Of a stretch of DNA of 64,000 nucleotides, positions 45,042 through 55,076 are shown piece after piece. Where the stretch lies: contig MKSU01000004.1 in assembly GCA_001897375.1 (NCBI GenBank), positions 213,603 through 277,602 of the forward strand, in the 5' to 3' direction. The stretch is from Sphingomonas sp. 67-36. Lineage in GTDB: Bacteria > Pseudomonadota > Alphaproteobacteria > Sphingomonadales > Sphingomonadaceae. Under the pieces are notes generated by a model. The model searched no databases. It saw only the letters and a list, made by a program, of their open reading frames with translations, and was not told where the DNA came from. Positions within the stretch are counted from its first letter, which is position 1. Each line of letters starts with the position of its first letter. Both the position numbers and the translations under genes were made by a program.

Positions 45042-46097
45042 GTGGCAAAAGCCCCCGCACGGAACACACGATCCCCCAGCACGCCCCCGGCAACGCCCAA
45101 TCGCGAGCGCCCGGACGAACCGACGCCGTACAAGGCGACGAAGGACGAGCTGCTGAAATTCTATCATGACATGCTGCTCATCCGCCGTTTCGAGGAGAAG
45201 GCGGGGCAGCTCTACGGCCTCGGGCTGATCGGCGGCTTCTGCCATCTCTATATCGGCCAGGAAGCGGTCGCGGTCGGCCTGCAATCGGCGCTGACCGGGA
45301 AGGACAGCGTGATCACCGGCTATCGCGACCACGGCCACATGCTGCTGTGCGGCATCCCGCCCAAGGACGTGATGGCGGAGCTTACCGGGCGTGCCGCCGG
45401 CATCTCCAAGGGTAAGGGCGGCTCGATGCACATGTTCAGCGTCGAGCATAAGTTCTACGGCGGCCACGGCATCGTCGGGGCGCAGGTGTCGCTGGGCGCC
45501 GGCCTCGGCTTCGCGCACAAATATTCGGGCGATGGCGGCGTGTGCCTCGCCTATTTCGGCGACGGCGCGGCCAATCAGGGACAGGTGTACGAAGCGTTCA
45601 ACATGGCCGAGCTGTGGAAGCTGCCGGTCATCTTCGTGATCGAGAACAACCAGTACGCCATGGGCACCTCGGTCAATCGCGCATCTTCGGAAGACCAGCT
45701 CTATCGCCGCGGCGAGAGCTTCCGCATCCCCGGCCTGCAGGTCGACGGCATGGACGTGCTGGCGGCGCGCGGCGCGGCGGAGGAAGCGCTGGCGTGGGTG
45801 CGCGCGGGCAAGGGGCCGATCATCCTGGAGATGAAGACCTATCGCTATCGCGGCCACTCCATGTCCGATCCGGCGAAATACCGCAGCCGCGAAGAAGTGC
45901 AGTCGGTGCGCGACAAGTCCGACCCGATCGAGCACGCCAAGAAGCTGCTCGAGGCGGAGGGCGTGAAGGAGGAGGAGTTGAAGGCGGTCGAGGCGGAGAT
46001 CCGCCGGCGGGTGAACGAGGCGGCCGATTTCGCGGAGAACACGCCCGAACCCGAACCCGACGAGCTTTATACCGACGTGCTGGTGGAGAAATATTGA
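45042..46097 (+). CDS. pdhA: Pyruvate dehydrogenase E1 component, alpha subunit
   Basis: 351-residue alpha chain of the heterotetrameric E1, which decarboxylates pyruvate with thiamine diphosphate and acetylates the lipoyl arm of E2. GTG 45042 follows AACGAGG. TPP motif [20 protein letters not shown]...ENNQYAMGT, phosphorylation-loop-like [15 protein letters not shown], and [12 protein letters not shown] near the N-terminus. Followed after 1 bp by pdhB. The E2 gene is not in the window. Confidence 0.96.
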   Translation: MAKAPARNTRSPSTPPATPNRERPDEPTPYKATKDELLKFYHDMLLIRRFEEKAGQLYGLGLIGGFCHLYIGQEAVAVGLQSALTGKDSVITGYRDHGHMLLCGIPPKDVMAELTGRAAGISKGKGGSMHMFSVEHKFYGGHGIVGAQVSLGAGLGFAHKYSGDGGVCLAYFGDGAANQGQVYEAFNMAELWKLPVIFVIENNQYAMGTSVNRASSEDQLYRRGESFRIPGLQVDGMDVLAARGAAEEALAWVRAGKGPIILEMKTYRYRGHSMSDPAKYRSREEVQSVRDKSDPIEHAKKLLEAEGVKEEELKAVEAEIRRRVNEAADFAENTPEPEPDELYTDVLVEKY

Positions 46098-46098
46098 G

Positions 46099-47511
46099 AT
46101 GGCGATCGACATCAAGATGCCGGCGCTGTCGCCCACGATGGAAGAGGGCACGCTCGCCAAATGGCTGGTCAAGGAAGGCGATGCCGTGAAGTCCGGCGAT
46201 ATCCTCGCCGAGATCGAGACCGACAAGGCGACGATGGAGTTCGAGGCGGTCGATGAAGGCACCGTCGCGAAGATACTCGTACCGGAAGGCACCGACGGCG
46301 TGAAGGTCGGCGAGGTCATCATGCAGATCGCCGGCGAGGGCGAGGATGCGTCGTCCTCGCCGAAGCCGGAGCCGGTCACCAAGGCGGAAAAGCCGGAAGT
46401 GCGGGAGCAGGCTGCCGAGAGCGAGGCGCCCGTCCCGCATAAGGTGGAAACCGGCGCGCGCCAGATGTTCGAGGCGGCGAAGCATGACGCCGAGGTCCGC
46501 GATCCCGAAGTGCCCGCCGGCACGGAGATGGTGAAGCAGACCGTTCGCGAGGCGCTGCGCGACGCGATGGCGGAGGAGATGCGCGCCGACGACCGCGTGT
46601 TCGTGATGGGCGAGGAGGTCGCGCAATATCAGGGCGCGTACAAGGTCACGCAGGGCTTGCTGGACGAGTTTGGCGACCGCCGCGTGATCGACACGCCGAT
46701 CACAGAATATGGCTTCGCCGGCGTCGGCACGGGCGCGGCGATGGGGGGGCTGAAGCCGATCGTCGAGTTCATGACGTTCAACTTCGCGATGCAGGCGATC
46801 GACCATATCGTCAATTCGGCGGCCAAGACCAATTACATGTCCGGCGGCCAGATGCGCTGCCCGATCGTGTTCCGTGGCCCCAACGGCGCGGCGAGCCGCG
46901 TCGCGGCGCAGCACAGCCAGAATTACGGGCCGTGGTATGCTGCCGTTCCCGGCCTGATCGTCATCGCGCCCTATGACGCGGCGGATGCGAAGGGGCTGCT
47001 CAAGGCCGCCATCCGCTCGCAGGACCCGGTGGTGTTCCTGGAGAACGAACTGCTCTACGGCCGCAGCTTCGAAGTGCCCAAGCTCGATGACTGGGTGCTG
47101 CCGATCGGCAAGGCGCGCATCATGCGCGAGGGCAAGGACGTGACGATCGTCAGCTATTCGATCGGCGTCGGCCTCGCGCTCGAAGCCGCCGACCGGCTGG
47201 CCGAGGAAGGGATCGACGCGGAGGTGATCGACCTGCGGACCTTGCGCCCGCTCGACAGGCAGGCGGTGCTCAAGTCGCTCGCCAAGACCAACCGGCTGGT
47301 GGTCGCGGAGGAGGGCTGGGCGACCTGCTCGATCGCCAGCGAGATCGTCGCGATCTGCATGGAGGAAGGCTTCGATGACCTCGACGCGCCGGTGATCCGC
47401 GTCACCAACGAGGATGTGCCGATGCCTTATGCGGCGAACCTGGAGAAACTGGCGCTGATCTCCGCCGACAAGATCATCGCGGCGGTGAAGAAAGTGACCT
47501 ATCGCGCCTGA
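46099..47511 (+). CDS. pdhB: Pyruvate dehydrogenase E1 component, beta subunit with lipoyl domain
   Basis: 470 residues: an N-terminal lipoyl domain (residues 1-~80, [22 protein letters not shown], lipoylated Lys in [11 protein letters not shown]), a Glu/Pro/Ala-rich linker (~85-125), and the E1 beta catalytic domain ([52 protein letters not shown]). A lipoyl domain fused to E1 beta is characteristic of alphaproteobacterial PDH. Co-transcribed with pdhA, 1 bp apart. Confidence 0.97.
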   Translation: MAIDIKMPALSPTMEEGTLAKWLVKEGDAVKSGDILAEIETDKATMEFEAVDEGTVAKILVPEGTDGVKVGEVIMQIAGEGEDASSSPKPEPVTKAEKPEVREQAAESEAPVPHKVETGARQMFEAAKHDAEVRDPEVPAGTEMVKQTVREALRDAMAEEMRADDRVFVMGEEVAQYQGAYKVTQGLLDEFGDRRVIDTPITEYGFAGVGTGAAMGGLKPIVEFMTFNFAMQAIDHIVNSAAKTNYMSGGQMRCPIVFRGPNGAASRVAAQHSQNYGPWYAAVPGLIVIAPYDAADAKGLLKAAIRSQDPVVFLENELLYGRSFEVPKLDDWVLPIGKARIMREGKDVTIVSYSIGVGLALEAADRLAEEGIDAEVIDLRTLRPLDRQAVLKSLAKTNRLVVAEEGWATCSIASEIVAICMEEGFDDLDAPVIRVTNEDVPMPYAANLEKLALISADKIIAAVKKVTYRA

Positions 47512-47519
47512 TGCTCAGA

Positions 47520-47553
47520 CCGGAGCGGGCGCGCCTCGGTGCGTCGGCTCCGG
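47520..47553. terminator. Possible hairpin between convergent pdhB and pilus genes
   Basis: CCGGAGC (47520-47526) can pair with GCTCCGG (47547-47553) over a 20-base loop in the 54-bp gap between convergent genes. No T tract is visible, so terminator function is weakly supported. Confidence 0.35.
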
Positions 47554-47565
47554 CCGCATTGACGC

Positions 47566-48300
47566 TCAACTGGTGTATTTGTCGCAGGTCGATCGCGTTG
47601 CCGTCGGCGTCGGATTATAGATCTGCGTGTAATCCCGCTTGTCGCTGCGCACCGCGAACGACGCGACATAATGCAGACGCGGATTGCCGACGAAATAGTG
47701 GCTGACAAGCGGCTGGTAGCGATAGTTCAGTTCGACGAACATCACGCCCGAGCCGGCTGGAGCGCTTACGCGCGCGGTCGGATCGCCCATGCCGGTATAT
47801 GCGTTGGTGCCCTTGTTCCCGCTGGTCGCATCCGTTCCCGCCGTGGTGCTGGTGGTGCCGTACGACGAATCATAGCCCGCGCCGGTTTTCAGGCCAACGC
47901 AACGCTGCCAGTGAATCCGCTGGGTGGGCGTGGTGTCATAGCTCTGCTGGACATTCTCCAGGCTGGAGATGATGACCCTTCCGTTGGTGGTCAGCTTGAT
48001 CCCGGCGCCCTGCAGGCGCGCGGCCTGGATGATGTCGTTCATGTCCCATTCGCGCACCTGCTGGATCGACAGGTTGTTGGTCGCGCCGACGCGCGAGGCG
48101 TTGTCCGCGAGGTTGAGCGCGATCTGGTTGACCTTGAGATGGGTCAGGGCGAGGTTCGTCGCCTCGATCGCATACATGCCCATGCCGAGCAGCATCGGCA
48201 GCGAGAGTGCGAACTCCAGCAGTGCGAGGCCGCTGGTGTCACGCGCCAGCGCGCGGAGCGGTATGCGTGGACGGCGGGGGGGCAAGGCTGTCAGGTGCAT
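47566..48300 (-). CDS. TadE/TadG-like pilus assembly protein (second)
   Basis: 244 residues. A short basic N-terminus is followed by the pseudopilin-like segment RDTSGLALLEFALSLPMLLGMGMYAIEATNLALTHLKV, with the conserved Glu in LLEFA, then a soluble domain rich in Ser/Thr/Asn (TTPTQRIHWQRCVGL...). Such proteins are exported minor pseudopilins of the Tad/Flp apparatus. Its start overlaps the end of the upstream TadE gene by 10 bp. Last gene of a three-gene leftward unit; no tadA/B/C secretion genes are nearby. Confidence 0.85.
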   Translation of the reverse strand: MHLTALPPRRPRIPLRALARDTSGLALLEFALSLPMLLGMGMYAIEATNLALTHLKVNQIALNLADNASRVGATNNLSIQQVREWDMNDIIQAARLQGAGIKLTTNGRVIISSLENVQQSYDTTPTQRIHWQRCVGLKTGAGYDSSYGTTSTTAGTDATSGNKGTNAYTGMGDPTARVSAPAGSGVMFVELNYRYQPLVSHYFVGNPRLHYVASFAVRSDKRDYTQIYNPTPTATRSTCDKYTS

Positions 48301-48884
48301 ATCGTTGCCTGCGTCTTCTGTATCTGCGTGGCGTAGGGCTGGTTCTTGAGGAACGTCATCGCGCTGATCGTCAGCTTGGAGGACCAGCCGACCATCTTCG
48401 CGATCGGGAACAGGCGCGGGTAGGTGGCGGTCATCGTGTACATCGTCACGTCGCTGGCGCCGCCCTGGCCGTTCGCGCCGGGATCCGAATCCCACACCCC
48501 GTTGCCGTTGATATCGGTGAAACACTCGCCGGCATCGCGCACGCCGTTGTGGTTCGAATCGACGAACGGCTCGGGCGCGGCGGCCCCGAAATAGGCGTAG
48601 CTCTTGCGAGTCGAGCTGAAGGTGGCGGCGGGAGCGATCTTCCGCACCATCGCCTGCACCTTCGCATCGAGCGCGTCGGTGTTCTGGACGTTGCCGTTGC
48701 CCTCGATCGTCGCGTCGCGCGCGGCCTTCTGCACCGCGCCGGTGAGCGCCGACTGGACGTATCCCTGATAGATCACGTCGGCGAGGCCCATGAGCAGCAG
48801 CAGCATGACTGGCGCGACGATGGCGAATTCGACGATCGTCGCGCCGCGCCGGTCGCGGCGGAGGCGGTGGAGCAGCGCGATCAT
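48291..48884 (-). CDS. TadE-like pseudopilin with tandem calcium-loop-like insert
   Basis: 197 residues. N-terminal LLHRLRRDRRGATIVEFAIVAPVMLLLLMGLADVIYQGYV is the TadE signature (processed before a Glu-containing hydrophobic helix). In the middle (about residues 110-140) lie DSNHNGVRDAGECFTD and DINGNGVWDSDPG, two Asp/Asn-Gly-Asp loops like dockerin or EF-hand calcium sites. Its stop region overlaps the next gene and its start overlaps the VWA gene stop by 4 bases, so the three are translated as a unit. Confidence 0.88.
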   Translation of the reverse strand: MIALLHRLRRDRRGATIVEFAIVAPVMLLLLMGLADVIYQGYVQSALTGAVQKAARDATIEGNGNVQNTDALDAKVQAMVRKIAPAATFSSTRKSYAYFGAAAPEPFVDSNHNGVRDAGECFTDINGNGVWDSDPGANGQGGASDVTMYTMTATYPRLFPIAKMVGWSSKLTISAMTFLKNQPYATQIQKTQATICT

Positions 48885-50770
48885 TGCGAGAGCCTCAGCA
48901 TGGCGACCTGCCGCGCGATCGTCTGGAACGCGGTGGTCAGCGACGCGGCGTCGCTCGCGTAATAGGCCTGCCCCGGCGAAGCGCAGGAGGTGAGGCTGCT
49001 GTCCAGCGTCGAGGCGAGGCTGACGACGAACACCGTGATGTTGCGGTTCTTCGCCGCCTGGCACACCGCCTGGAAGCGGGCGTTGTGCACGGTATCGCCA
49101 TCCAGCGTGCCGCCGGTGGTGCGCTTGTCATAGCTTTCCCAGCCCCACATCCCGTAGATGCTGGAATTGGTCGCCATATGCCCGTCCGTCATGAACACGA
49201 TGTAGCGGTTGGGCGCGCCGCGATTCGGCCACGGCGCGGTGTCCGTCGCGAACAGCCCGGTCGGCGAGATCATGCGCAGGCCCCAGATCATGCCCGTATC
49301 GTGATAGGTGCCACCCCACGGCACGAAATCCGATGCGTTGACGTAACTGGAGACTTGCGCGCGCGTCATCGTGGCAAGCCGCTGAACGGGCTTGCCGCAG
49401 ACCATGTATCCGCTCTTGAGGTAAGTCAGGTTCGGATCGGCATAGGCATAATAGCCGGAGCTGGTGCTGCCGCTGGCGGCGGTGTCGCCAAGCGGGGGGC
49501 CGTTGCCGGTCTGTGTGCTGACACTCTTGCGGGCGTAGATCACGTCCGGCCACATCGGCCGCCAGCGCGTGCTGTCGTTGGTCGGCGCGAGATCGGGATC
49601 GATATCGGGCGTCGGGCTGGTCGCGCTGAAGGTCGAGGTCGCGGTCGTGTCGCGCTCCTCCAGGCATCCCTGCCACTTGACCTTCGCGCCGGTGATCTTC
49701 GTCGGATCGGTGATCGTCGCGCCGGTGATGAGCTGGCTTACGTCGAGTGATTTATAGCCATAGGCCCAACTCGGTTTCACCGGTTGCGACGTGATCGTGC
49801 ACGTGGTGGTGGTCGTAGGGGTGCCGTGCTTGGGAGTGGTTGTGACGGAAGTCCAGTTCGTCGTGATGACCGCGGCCGAGCCATCGGTATTGTAGCCCGT
49901 GGCGGGGGTGCGCCCGGCCTTGGCGTTGCAATCGGCCTGGGTAATCGAATTCTGCGTCGTGGTGGTCGTGCTGCCGTTGTTGACGTCGCCCGCTGGCGTG
50001 CGCGTATCGTAGGTCCAGTTCGACACCATGTAGCTCGGCGACAGCGCCGTGACCGCATAACCGGCGTTGACCGTCGAGGTATAGGGAACGAAGCCGTACC
50101 GGATGTGGCTCGACGAATCCATCGTCGAGGCCACCGTGTCGTAGAACGACAGGACTGCGCTGCGCAGTGCGGAGATGCGCGAATTGCTCTTTTCCTGCAC
50201 GTAATAGCCGGTCGTCCCGTCCGGCCGCGTATAGGAGACGGTGGCCTGGCCGCAGGAATCCGGGTCGCTCGGCCCGCACGCCATCGAGCCGGTGGTGTCG
50301 AGCACGAACATCACGTCGGTATCCGCCGTGTCGTAGCGCGCGGTGCATGTCACCGTCAGCATGGACGGCTTGACGCCGAACATCCCCATCAGCGCCATCG
50401 GCACGGTCGCCTGCGCGGTTCCGGCGAGCTGGTTGTCCGCCGTCTGCGTGGCGGCGAACGAGACCGAGCGGGTGCTCATCCAGCCCGAGATGAAATTGTT
50501 GTTGAAGAAGGACGCGGCTTGCGCCTTGGCCCCGTCGTCATAGGAGTTGGTAGGCGAGGCGATCATCGCCTTGCGCCCCGCCAGCACCGCCGCGTCGCAA
50601 GCCTGTTGCAGGCGGACCTTGACCACGTAGAGACGCGCGGTATCGACCGCGGAGCCGGCAAGCCCCGCCATCGGCACCAGCATCGCCGCCATCAGGGCGA
50701 GCGTGTTGCCGCGCCGGTCCCGTCGCAAGCGGTTGAGAAATGTCCCTCGATCTGCTTTTTCAGCACACAT
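48881..50770 (-). CDS. TadG-like protein with von Willebrand factor A domain
   Basis: 629 residues. N-terminal TadE/TadG membrane segment (RRDRRGNTLALMAAMLVPMAGLAGSAVDTARLYVVKVRLQQACDAA, read in parts), then a VWA domain with metal-ion-dependent adhesion site VMFVLDTTGSMACG (DxTxS type) and a long Thr/Ser-rich insert (residues ~240-420) before the domain completes with YIVFMTDGHMATN and ITVFVVSLAS. VWA TadG proteins probably help anchor the Tad pilus or act as surface adhesins. First gene of the unit; divergent from the squalene-synthase-like gene. Confidence 0.88.
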   Translation of the reverse strand: MCAEKADRGTFLNRLRRDRRGNTLALMAAMLVPMAGLAGSAVDTARLYVVKVRLQQACDAAVLAGRKAMIASPTNSYDDGAKAQAASFFNNNFISGWMSTRSVSFAATQTADNQLAGTAQATVPMALMGMFGVKPSMLTVTCTARYDTADTDVMFVLDTTGSMACGPSDPDSCGQATVSYTRPDGTTGYYVQEKSNSRISALRSAVLSFYDTVASTMDSSSHIRYGFVPYTSTVNAGYAVTALSPSYMVSNWTYDTRTPAGDVNNGSTTTTTQNSITQADCNAKAGRTPATGYNTDGSAAVITTNWTSVTTTPKHGTPTTTTTCTITSQPVKPSWAYGYKSLDVSQLITGATITDPTKITGAKVKWQGCLEERDTTATSTFSATSPTPDIDPDLAPTNDSTRWRPMWPDVIYARKSVSTQTGNGPPLGDTAASGSTSSGYYAYADPNLTYLKSGYMVCGKPVQRLATMTRAQVSSYVNASDFVPWGGTYHDTGMIWGLRMISPTGLFATDTAPWPNRGAPNRYIVFMTDGHMATNSSIYGMWGWESYDKRTTGGTLDGDTVHNARFQAVCQAAKNRNITVFVVSLASTLDSSLTSCASPGQAYYASDAASLTTAFQTIARQVAMLRLSQ

Positions 50771-50839
50771 TCGTCCGACCTTACGCAGTCCCTCGGTGTC
50801 GCCTATGGAACCGGCGCGGCTAATGTCGGCTCAAATGAA

Positions 50840-51484
50840 ATGGTAAACTGGACGGAAATCTTTGGCGTTAACCCTTCGGCCGATCGGCCGGATCGCGCGC
50901 TTGCGCTGGGCTATGCGCAAACGGGGCAGGAGGTGCTCCACGCGCTGTTCGCGCTCGACGTGACGCTGGCGCGGATCACGCTGGGCACGCGCGAGCCGCT
51001 GGTCGCGCAGATGCGGCTCACCTGGTGGCACGATGCGTTGCAGGCGCCGCAGCCGCCGGCGCATCCGATCCTGCGCGCGCTGCGGGAGGTGGACGGCACG
51101 CGGGCAGCGGCGATGACCGACGGCTGGCAGCAATTGCTCGACACGCCCGACGATGACGCGCTCGCCGCCTTCGCGAGCGGGCGCGGGGAATTGTTCGCCC
51201 TCGCCGCCGCCGCGATCGGCGCGACCGATGCGGTGGAGGCGGCTGGGCGCGGCTGGGCGCTGGCGGACCTTGCCGGGATCACCGCCGATCGGGAACTGGC
51301 GGCGCGCGCGCGCGCGACCGCCACTCCGCTGCTCGAACACGCGGCGGGGCAGCGGTGGAGCGAGGCGGGCCGCGCGCTTGGCGGGCTTGTCCATCTCGCG
51401 CGGCGCGATCTCGCGGCGGGTGCGGGGGAAGCTGGCGCGCGGCGGGTCGCGCGGCTGGCGTGGCATCGGCTGACCGGGCGCTGA
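50840..51484 (+). CDS. Squalene/phytoene synthase family protein (NDUFAF6-like)
   Basis: 214-residue short member of the trans-isoprenyl synthase fold. The recognisable segment is REPLVAQMRLTWWHDAL, the signature shared with the complex I assembly factor NDUFAF6; the aspartate-rich DxxxD substrate motifs of real squalene synthases are not obvious. It is therefore more likely an assembly-factor-type paralogue than a terpene enzyme. ATG 50840 is chosen because the preceding ATG (50835) meets a stop after two codons. No strong ribosome site seen. Confidence 0.75.
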   Translation: MVNWTEIFGVNPSADRPDRALALGYAQTGQEVLHALFALDVTLARITLGTREPLVAQMRLTWWHDALQAPQPPAHPILRALREVDGTRAAAMTDGWQQLLDTPDDDALAAFASGRGELFALAAAAIGATDAVEAAGRGWALADLAGITADRELAARARATATPLLEHAAGQRWSEAGRALGGLVHLARRDLAAGAGEAGARRVARLAWHRLTGR

Positions 51485-51552
51485 GAAGCGTCGGGGACGT
51501 TGCGTATCGCGCGCGAGCTTCTACGATCCGCGTCACGGGAGGGCGGAGCGAT

Positions 51553-52011
51553 ATGTGGCGATATGCGGTGGGCGGCCTTGCCGCGCTGTTGATGGTGGCG
51601 GCGGGCTGGGTGCTGTTCCACGGCAATGCCGCGCGCGAGCCGGCGCTGCCCGCGTTGCCGCAGGCGCTCCAGTCGTCCGTGGCGGACGATGCGCCCGTCT
51701 CCGCGCCCGAAGCGAGCGAGCGCACGCGCGAGCAGAAACGCTTCGACCGCTACGACAAGGATCGCGACGGGAAGATCACGCGCGAGGAATATCTGACGCC
51801 CCGGCACAAGGCGTTCGCGAAGCTCGACACCAATGGCGACGGCAAGCTCTCGTTCGACGAATGGGCGGTGAAGACGACGACGCGCTTCGCCGACGCCGAT
51901 CGCGATCGTTCGGGGTCGCTCGACCGTGCCGAATTCGCCACCACCGCACCGAAGCGCAAGCCGAAGCCGAAATGCGTCTGCGCGCCCGCGCCGGCGCCCG
52001 TGGAGGACTAG
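51553..52011 (+). CDS. EF-hand calcium-binding protein, membrane-anchored
   Basis: 152 residues. N-terminal hydrophobic helix (AVGGLAALLMVAAGWVLF) exports or anchors it, followed by three EF-hand loops: DKDRDGKITREE, DTNGDGKLSFDE and DRDRSGSLDRAE, each with 12-residue spacing and terminal Glu. The basic/Pro-rich tail KRKPKPKCVCAPAPAP contains two Cys. Probably a periplasmic calcium buffer or sensor. ATG 51553 follows GGCGGAGCG. Confidence 0.9.
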   Translation: MWRYAVGGLAALLMVAAGWVLFHGNAAREPALPALPQALQSSVADDAPVSAPEASERTREQKRFDRYDKDRDGKITREEYLTPRHKAFAKLDTNGDGKLSFDEWAVKTTTRFADADRDRSGSLDRAEFATTAPKRKPKPKCVCAPAPAPVED

Positions 52012-52015
52012 GCCG

Positions 52016-53323
52016 CTAGGCCAGCCACCCGGCCAGCGCCTGACGCGCGCGATCGGTGTAGAGGCGCTTGCGATCGGCCTTCTTCGTGCGGCCCTCGATC
52101 GGCGGGAACAGGCCGAAGTTGACGTTCATCGGCTGATAGGTTTCCGCCACCGCCGCGCCGGTGATGTGGTGGAGCAGCGCACCGAGCGCGGTCTCCACCG
52201 GGGGCGGGGGCAGGGCGCGGCCGGCCAGTTCCGCCGCCGCGAAGCGCCCGGCGAGCAGCCCGACGCTGGCGCTCTCGATATAGCCCTCGCATCCCGTCAC
52301 CTGTCCGGCGAAGCGGATGTTCGGGCGCGATTTCAGCCGCAGTTCGGCGTCGAGCAGCTCGGGCGAGCGCAGGAAGGTGTTGCGGTGCAGCCCGCCGAGC
52401 CGCGCGAACTCGGCCTTCTCCAGCCCCGGGATGGTGCGGAACAGACGCACCTGCTCGGCATGTTTCAGTTTGGTCTGGAAGCCGACGATGTTCCACAAGG
52501 TGCCGCCGGCATTATCCTGCCGCAACTGCACCACCGCGTGCGGCCAGCGCCCGGTGCGCGGATCGTCGAGGCCGACCGGCTTCATCGGGCCGAAGCGCAA
52601 CGTGTCCAGCCCGCGCTCCGCCATCACCTCGATCGGCATGCAGCCCTCGAAATAGGGCACGTTCTCCCAGCCGCGATATTCGGTCTTCTCGGCGGCGAGC
52701 AGGGCGGCGACGAATGCGTCATACTGCGCCTTGTCGAGCGGGCAGTTGATGTAATCCTTGCCGTCGCCCTTGTTCCAGCGGCTCTGGAACCACGCCACCT
52801 CCATGTCGATCGTGTCGCGATGGACGATCGGCGCGATGGCGTCGAAGAAGGCGAGCGCGTCCTTGCCCGTCTCCGTCCCGATCGCCTCCGCGAGCGAGGG
52901 CGCGGTTAGCGGGCCGGTGGCGATGATCGCTGGCCCATCCGGCAGCGTGTCGATGCGTTCGCGGACGATGGTGATGTTGGGATGCGTTTCCAGTGCGGCG
53001 GTGACGCTGGCGGAGAAGCCATCGCGATCGACCGCCAGCGCCGATCCGGCCGGCACGCGATGCGCATCGCCCTTACGCATGATGAGCGAGCCTAGCGCGC
53101 GCATCTCCTGATGCAGCAGGCCGACGGCGTTGCTCTCCGCATCGTCGGACCGGAAGCTGTTCGAGCATACCAGCTCGGCCAGGGTGTCGCCCTGATGCGC
53201 GGGCGTCATGTCGCCGCCGCCGCGCATCTCGGAGAGGCGAACGGCGAAGCCCGCCTCGGCGAGCTGCCACGCGGCCTCCGATCCGGCGAGGCCGCCGCCG
53301 ATGATGTGGATATCGTGGGTCAT
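52016..53323 (-). CDS. trmFO: tRNA uracil-54 methyltransferase TrmFO (folate-dependent)
   Basis: 435-residue flavoenzyme that makes ribothymidine at tRNA position 54 from 5,10-methylene-THF. FAD fold [21 protein letters not shown], folate-region [23 protein letters not shown], the conserved catalytic Cys in the LVCSNSF segment, and [17 protein letters not shown]-terminal [13 protein letters not shown] is typical. ATG 53323. Divergent from the lysoplasmalogenase-like gene. Confidence 0.97.
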   Translation of the reverse strand: MTHDIHIIGGGLAGSEAAWQLAEAGFAVRLSEMRGGGDMTPAHQGDTLAELVCSNSFRSDDAESNAVGLLHQEMRALGSLIMRKGDAHRVPAGSALAVDRDGFSASVTAALETHPNITIVRERIDTLPDGPAIIATGPLTAPSLAEAIGTETGKDALAFFDAIAPIVHRDTIDMEVAWFQSRWNKGDGKDYINCPLDKAQYDAFVAALLAAEKTEYRGWENVPYFEGCMPIEVMAERGLDTLRFGPMKPVGLDDPRTGRWPHAVVQLRQDNAGGTLWNIVGFQTKLKHAEQVRLFRTIPGLEKAEFARLGGLHRNTFLRSPELLDAELRLKSRPNIRFAGQVTGCEGYIESASVGLLAGRFAAAELAGRALPPPPVETALGALLHHITGAAVAETYQPMNVNFGLFPPIEGRTKKADRKRLYTDRARQALAGWLA

Positions 53324-53364
53324 TGCGTGTGGCGTTAGCGCCGCGCGGCGTTAAGACAAGCCGC

Positions 53365-53988
53365 ATGGGGAGAGGATTCGTCGCGGCGCTGGTCGCCGGG
53401 GTCAGCTATATGCTGCCGGTGCTCATGGGATGGAGCGGGCCGGGCATCATCGTCTGGAAGGGGGCGGGCGTCGCCCTGCTCGCTTTATGGGCGGCGCGCC
53501 GGGCGACGGGGACGGACGGGCGGCTGATCGCGGCGGTGATGGCGCTGGGCGCGGCAGGGGACGTGCTGCTGGAGGTGGCTGGGCTGGAGATCGGGGCGCT
53601 GGCCTTCCTCGCCGGCCATCTCGTCGCGGTGGCGCTCTATCGCCGTAACGGCGCGGGCTGGGCAGGGATCATCGGCGGCGCGGTCGTGGTCGCCCTCGCC
53701 GCGTGGCTGATCCTGCCCGATCCGGGCGTCGCGGCCTATGCGCTGGGACTGGGTGCGATGGCTGGCGGCGCGAGCGGATCGCGCTTCCCGCGCCACGTCG
53801 TCGCGCTGGGAGCGTGGCTGTTCGTGGTGTCGGACCTGCTGATCTTCGCGCGGCAGGGAATGCTCGCGCACAGCATCCAGCCGCACCTGCTCGTCTGGCC
53901 GGCCTATTTCGCCGGGCAGGCATTGATCGCATGGGGCGTCGTCACGACCTTGGCGCGGCATGACCACGGCCTATACGATCGGATATGA
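53365..53988 (+). CDS. Lysoplasmalogenase-like (YhhN/TMEM86 family) membrane protein
   Basis: 207-residue polytopic membrane protein with about eight hydrophobic segments. The YhhN family signature AAGDVLLEV near residue 65 and FLAGHLVAVALY, then FVVSDLLIFARQ, carry the conserved Asp residues. Eukaryotic relatives hydrolyse lysoplasmalogen; the bacterial role is uncertain. Its end overlaps the next gene by 29 bp. Confidence 0.85.
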   Translation: MGRGFVAALVAGVSYMLPVLMGWSGPGIIVWKGAGVALLALWAARRATGTDGRLIAAVMALGAAGDVLLEVAGLEIGALAFLAGHLVAVALYRRNGAGWAGIIGGAVVVALAAWLILPDPGVAAYALGLGAMAGGASGSRFPRHVVALGAWLFVVSDLLIFARQGMLAHSIQPHLLVWPAYFAGQALIAWGVVTTLARHDHGLYDRI

Positions 53989-54406
53989 AGCGGCGACGAT
54001 GGCGGAGTTCATCGCCGCGTTGCAGGGAACTGGCGTCCGCCGGGTGATCGACGTGCGCGCCTTGCCGCTGTCGCGCCGGCCCGGCTTTTCGAAGACGCCG
54101 CTGGCCGCCGAGCTGAAGGTGGCCGGGATCGATTATATCCACCTTAAGGCGCTCGGCACCCCGAAGCGCGGGCGCGACGCCGCGAAGAAGGGCGATGTCG
54201 CGACGCTGCGGGCGGTATATGATGCGCAACTGGCATTGCCCGAGGCGCAGGCGGCTGCCGCGCGAATGCGGGCGCTGGTCGAGGAAACGCCGTCCGCGCT
54301 GCTCTGCTTCGAGCGCGATCCGTGCCATTGCCATCGCACCCTGCTGCTCGGCGCGGAGGGGCAGGAGTTCGATGTGGTCCACCTTTATCCCGGAGCGACG
54401 CCATGA
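53960..54406 (+). CDS. DUF488 domain protein
   Basis: 148-residue DUF488 protein with an N-terminal YTIGYEAATMAEFIAALQGTGVRRVIDVRALPLSRRPGFSK and the C-terminal CFERDPCHCHRTLLL cluster (two Cys, two His), which may bind metal. Biological role not established. It overlaps the following DsbA-type gene by 4 bases (ATGA). Confidence 0.9.
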   Translation: MTTAYTIGYEAATMAEFIAALQGTGVRRVIDVRALPLSRRPGFSKTPLAAELKVAGIDYIHLKALGTPKRGRDAAKKGDVATLRAVYDAQLALPEAQAAAARMRALVEETPSALLCFERDPCHCHRTLLLGAEGQEFDVVHLYPGATP

Positions 54407-55065
54407 CCCGCACCATGACTTTCGACGTGATCTCGGACGTGGTGTGCCCATGGTGCGTGATCGGCCTGCTCGGGCTGGAGCGCGCGCTCGACGCGACCGG
54501 CGACGTGGTGACGCCGGTGATCCGCCTCCAGCCATTCGAGCTGAACCCGCACATGCCGCCGGGTGGGCAGGACATCGCCGAGCATCTGCGCGAGAAATAC
54601 GGGGCGCAGGCGGGTGCCGGCGGCGAGGTGCGCGAGCGCATCCGCTCGCTCGCGGCCGCGTTGGACTTCGAGATGGCGCAGCGGCCGGGCGCGCGAATCT
54701 ACAATACCTTCGACGCGCACCGCCTGATCGACTGGGCGCAGCGCGAGGGGCGGGGGCTGCCGCTCGCCCATGCGCTGTTCCGCGCCTATTTCACCGACGG
54801 GCGCGATCCCGGCGATCCCGCGGTGCTGATCGCGGCGGCGCGCATGGCCGGGCTGGACGAGGCGGCGGCGCGCGGCGTGATCGAAAGCGGCGCCTATGCC
54901 GCCGATGTGCGCGCGGCGGAGGAGGAATGGCGGCGCGGCGGCGTCACCTCCGTGCCGACCATCATCGTCGACGGGCGTTACATCATCCAGGGCGCGCAGG
55001 AGCCTGCCGCCTATGAACGGGCGATCCGGCGCATCGCGGCGGAAAGCCCCGAGACTGTCGGTTGA
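54403..55065 (+). CDS. DsbA family oxidoreductase (FrnE-like)
   Basis: 220-residue thioredoxin-fold protein with active site DVVCPWCVIG near residue 17 and the cis-Pro loop GVTSVPTIIVDGRYIIQGAQ in its typical C-terminal position. The 2-hydroxychromene-2-carboxylate isomerase/FrnE group is cytosolic; no signal peptide is present. It could be a disulfide isomerase or act in aromatic degradation. The start overlaps DUF488. Confidence 0.92.
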   Translation: MTRTMTFDVISDVVCPWCVIGLLGLERALDATGDVVTPVIRLQPFELNPHMPPGGQDIAEHLREKYGAQAGAGGEVRERIRSLAAALDFEMAQRPGARIYNTFDAHRLIDWAQREGRGLPLAHALFRAYFTDGRDPGDPAVLIAAARMAGLDEAAARGVIESGAYAADVRAAEEEWRRGGVTSVPTIIVDGRYIIQGAQEPAAYERAIRRIAAESPETVG

Positions 55066-55076
55066 GGAGAAGCACG

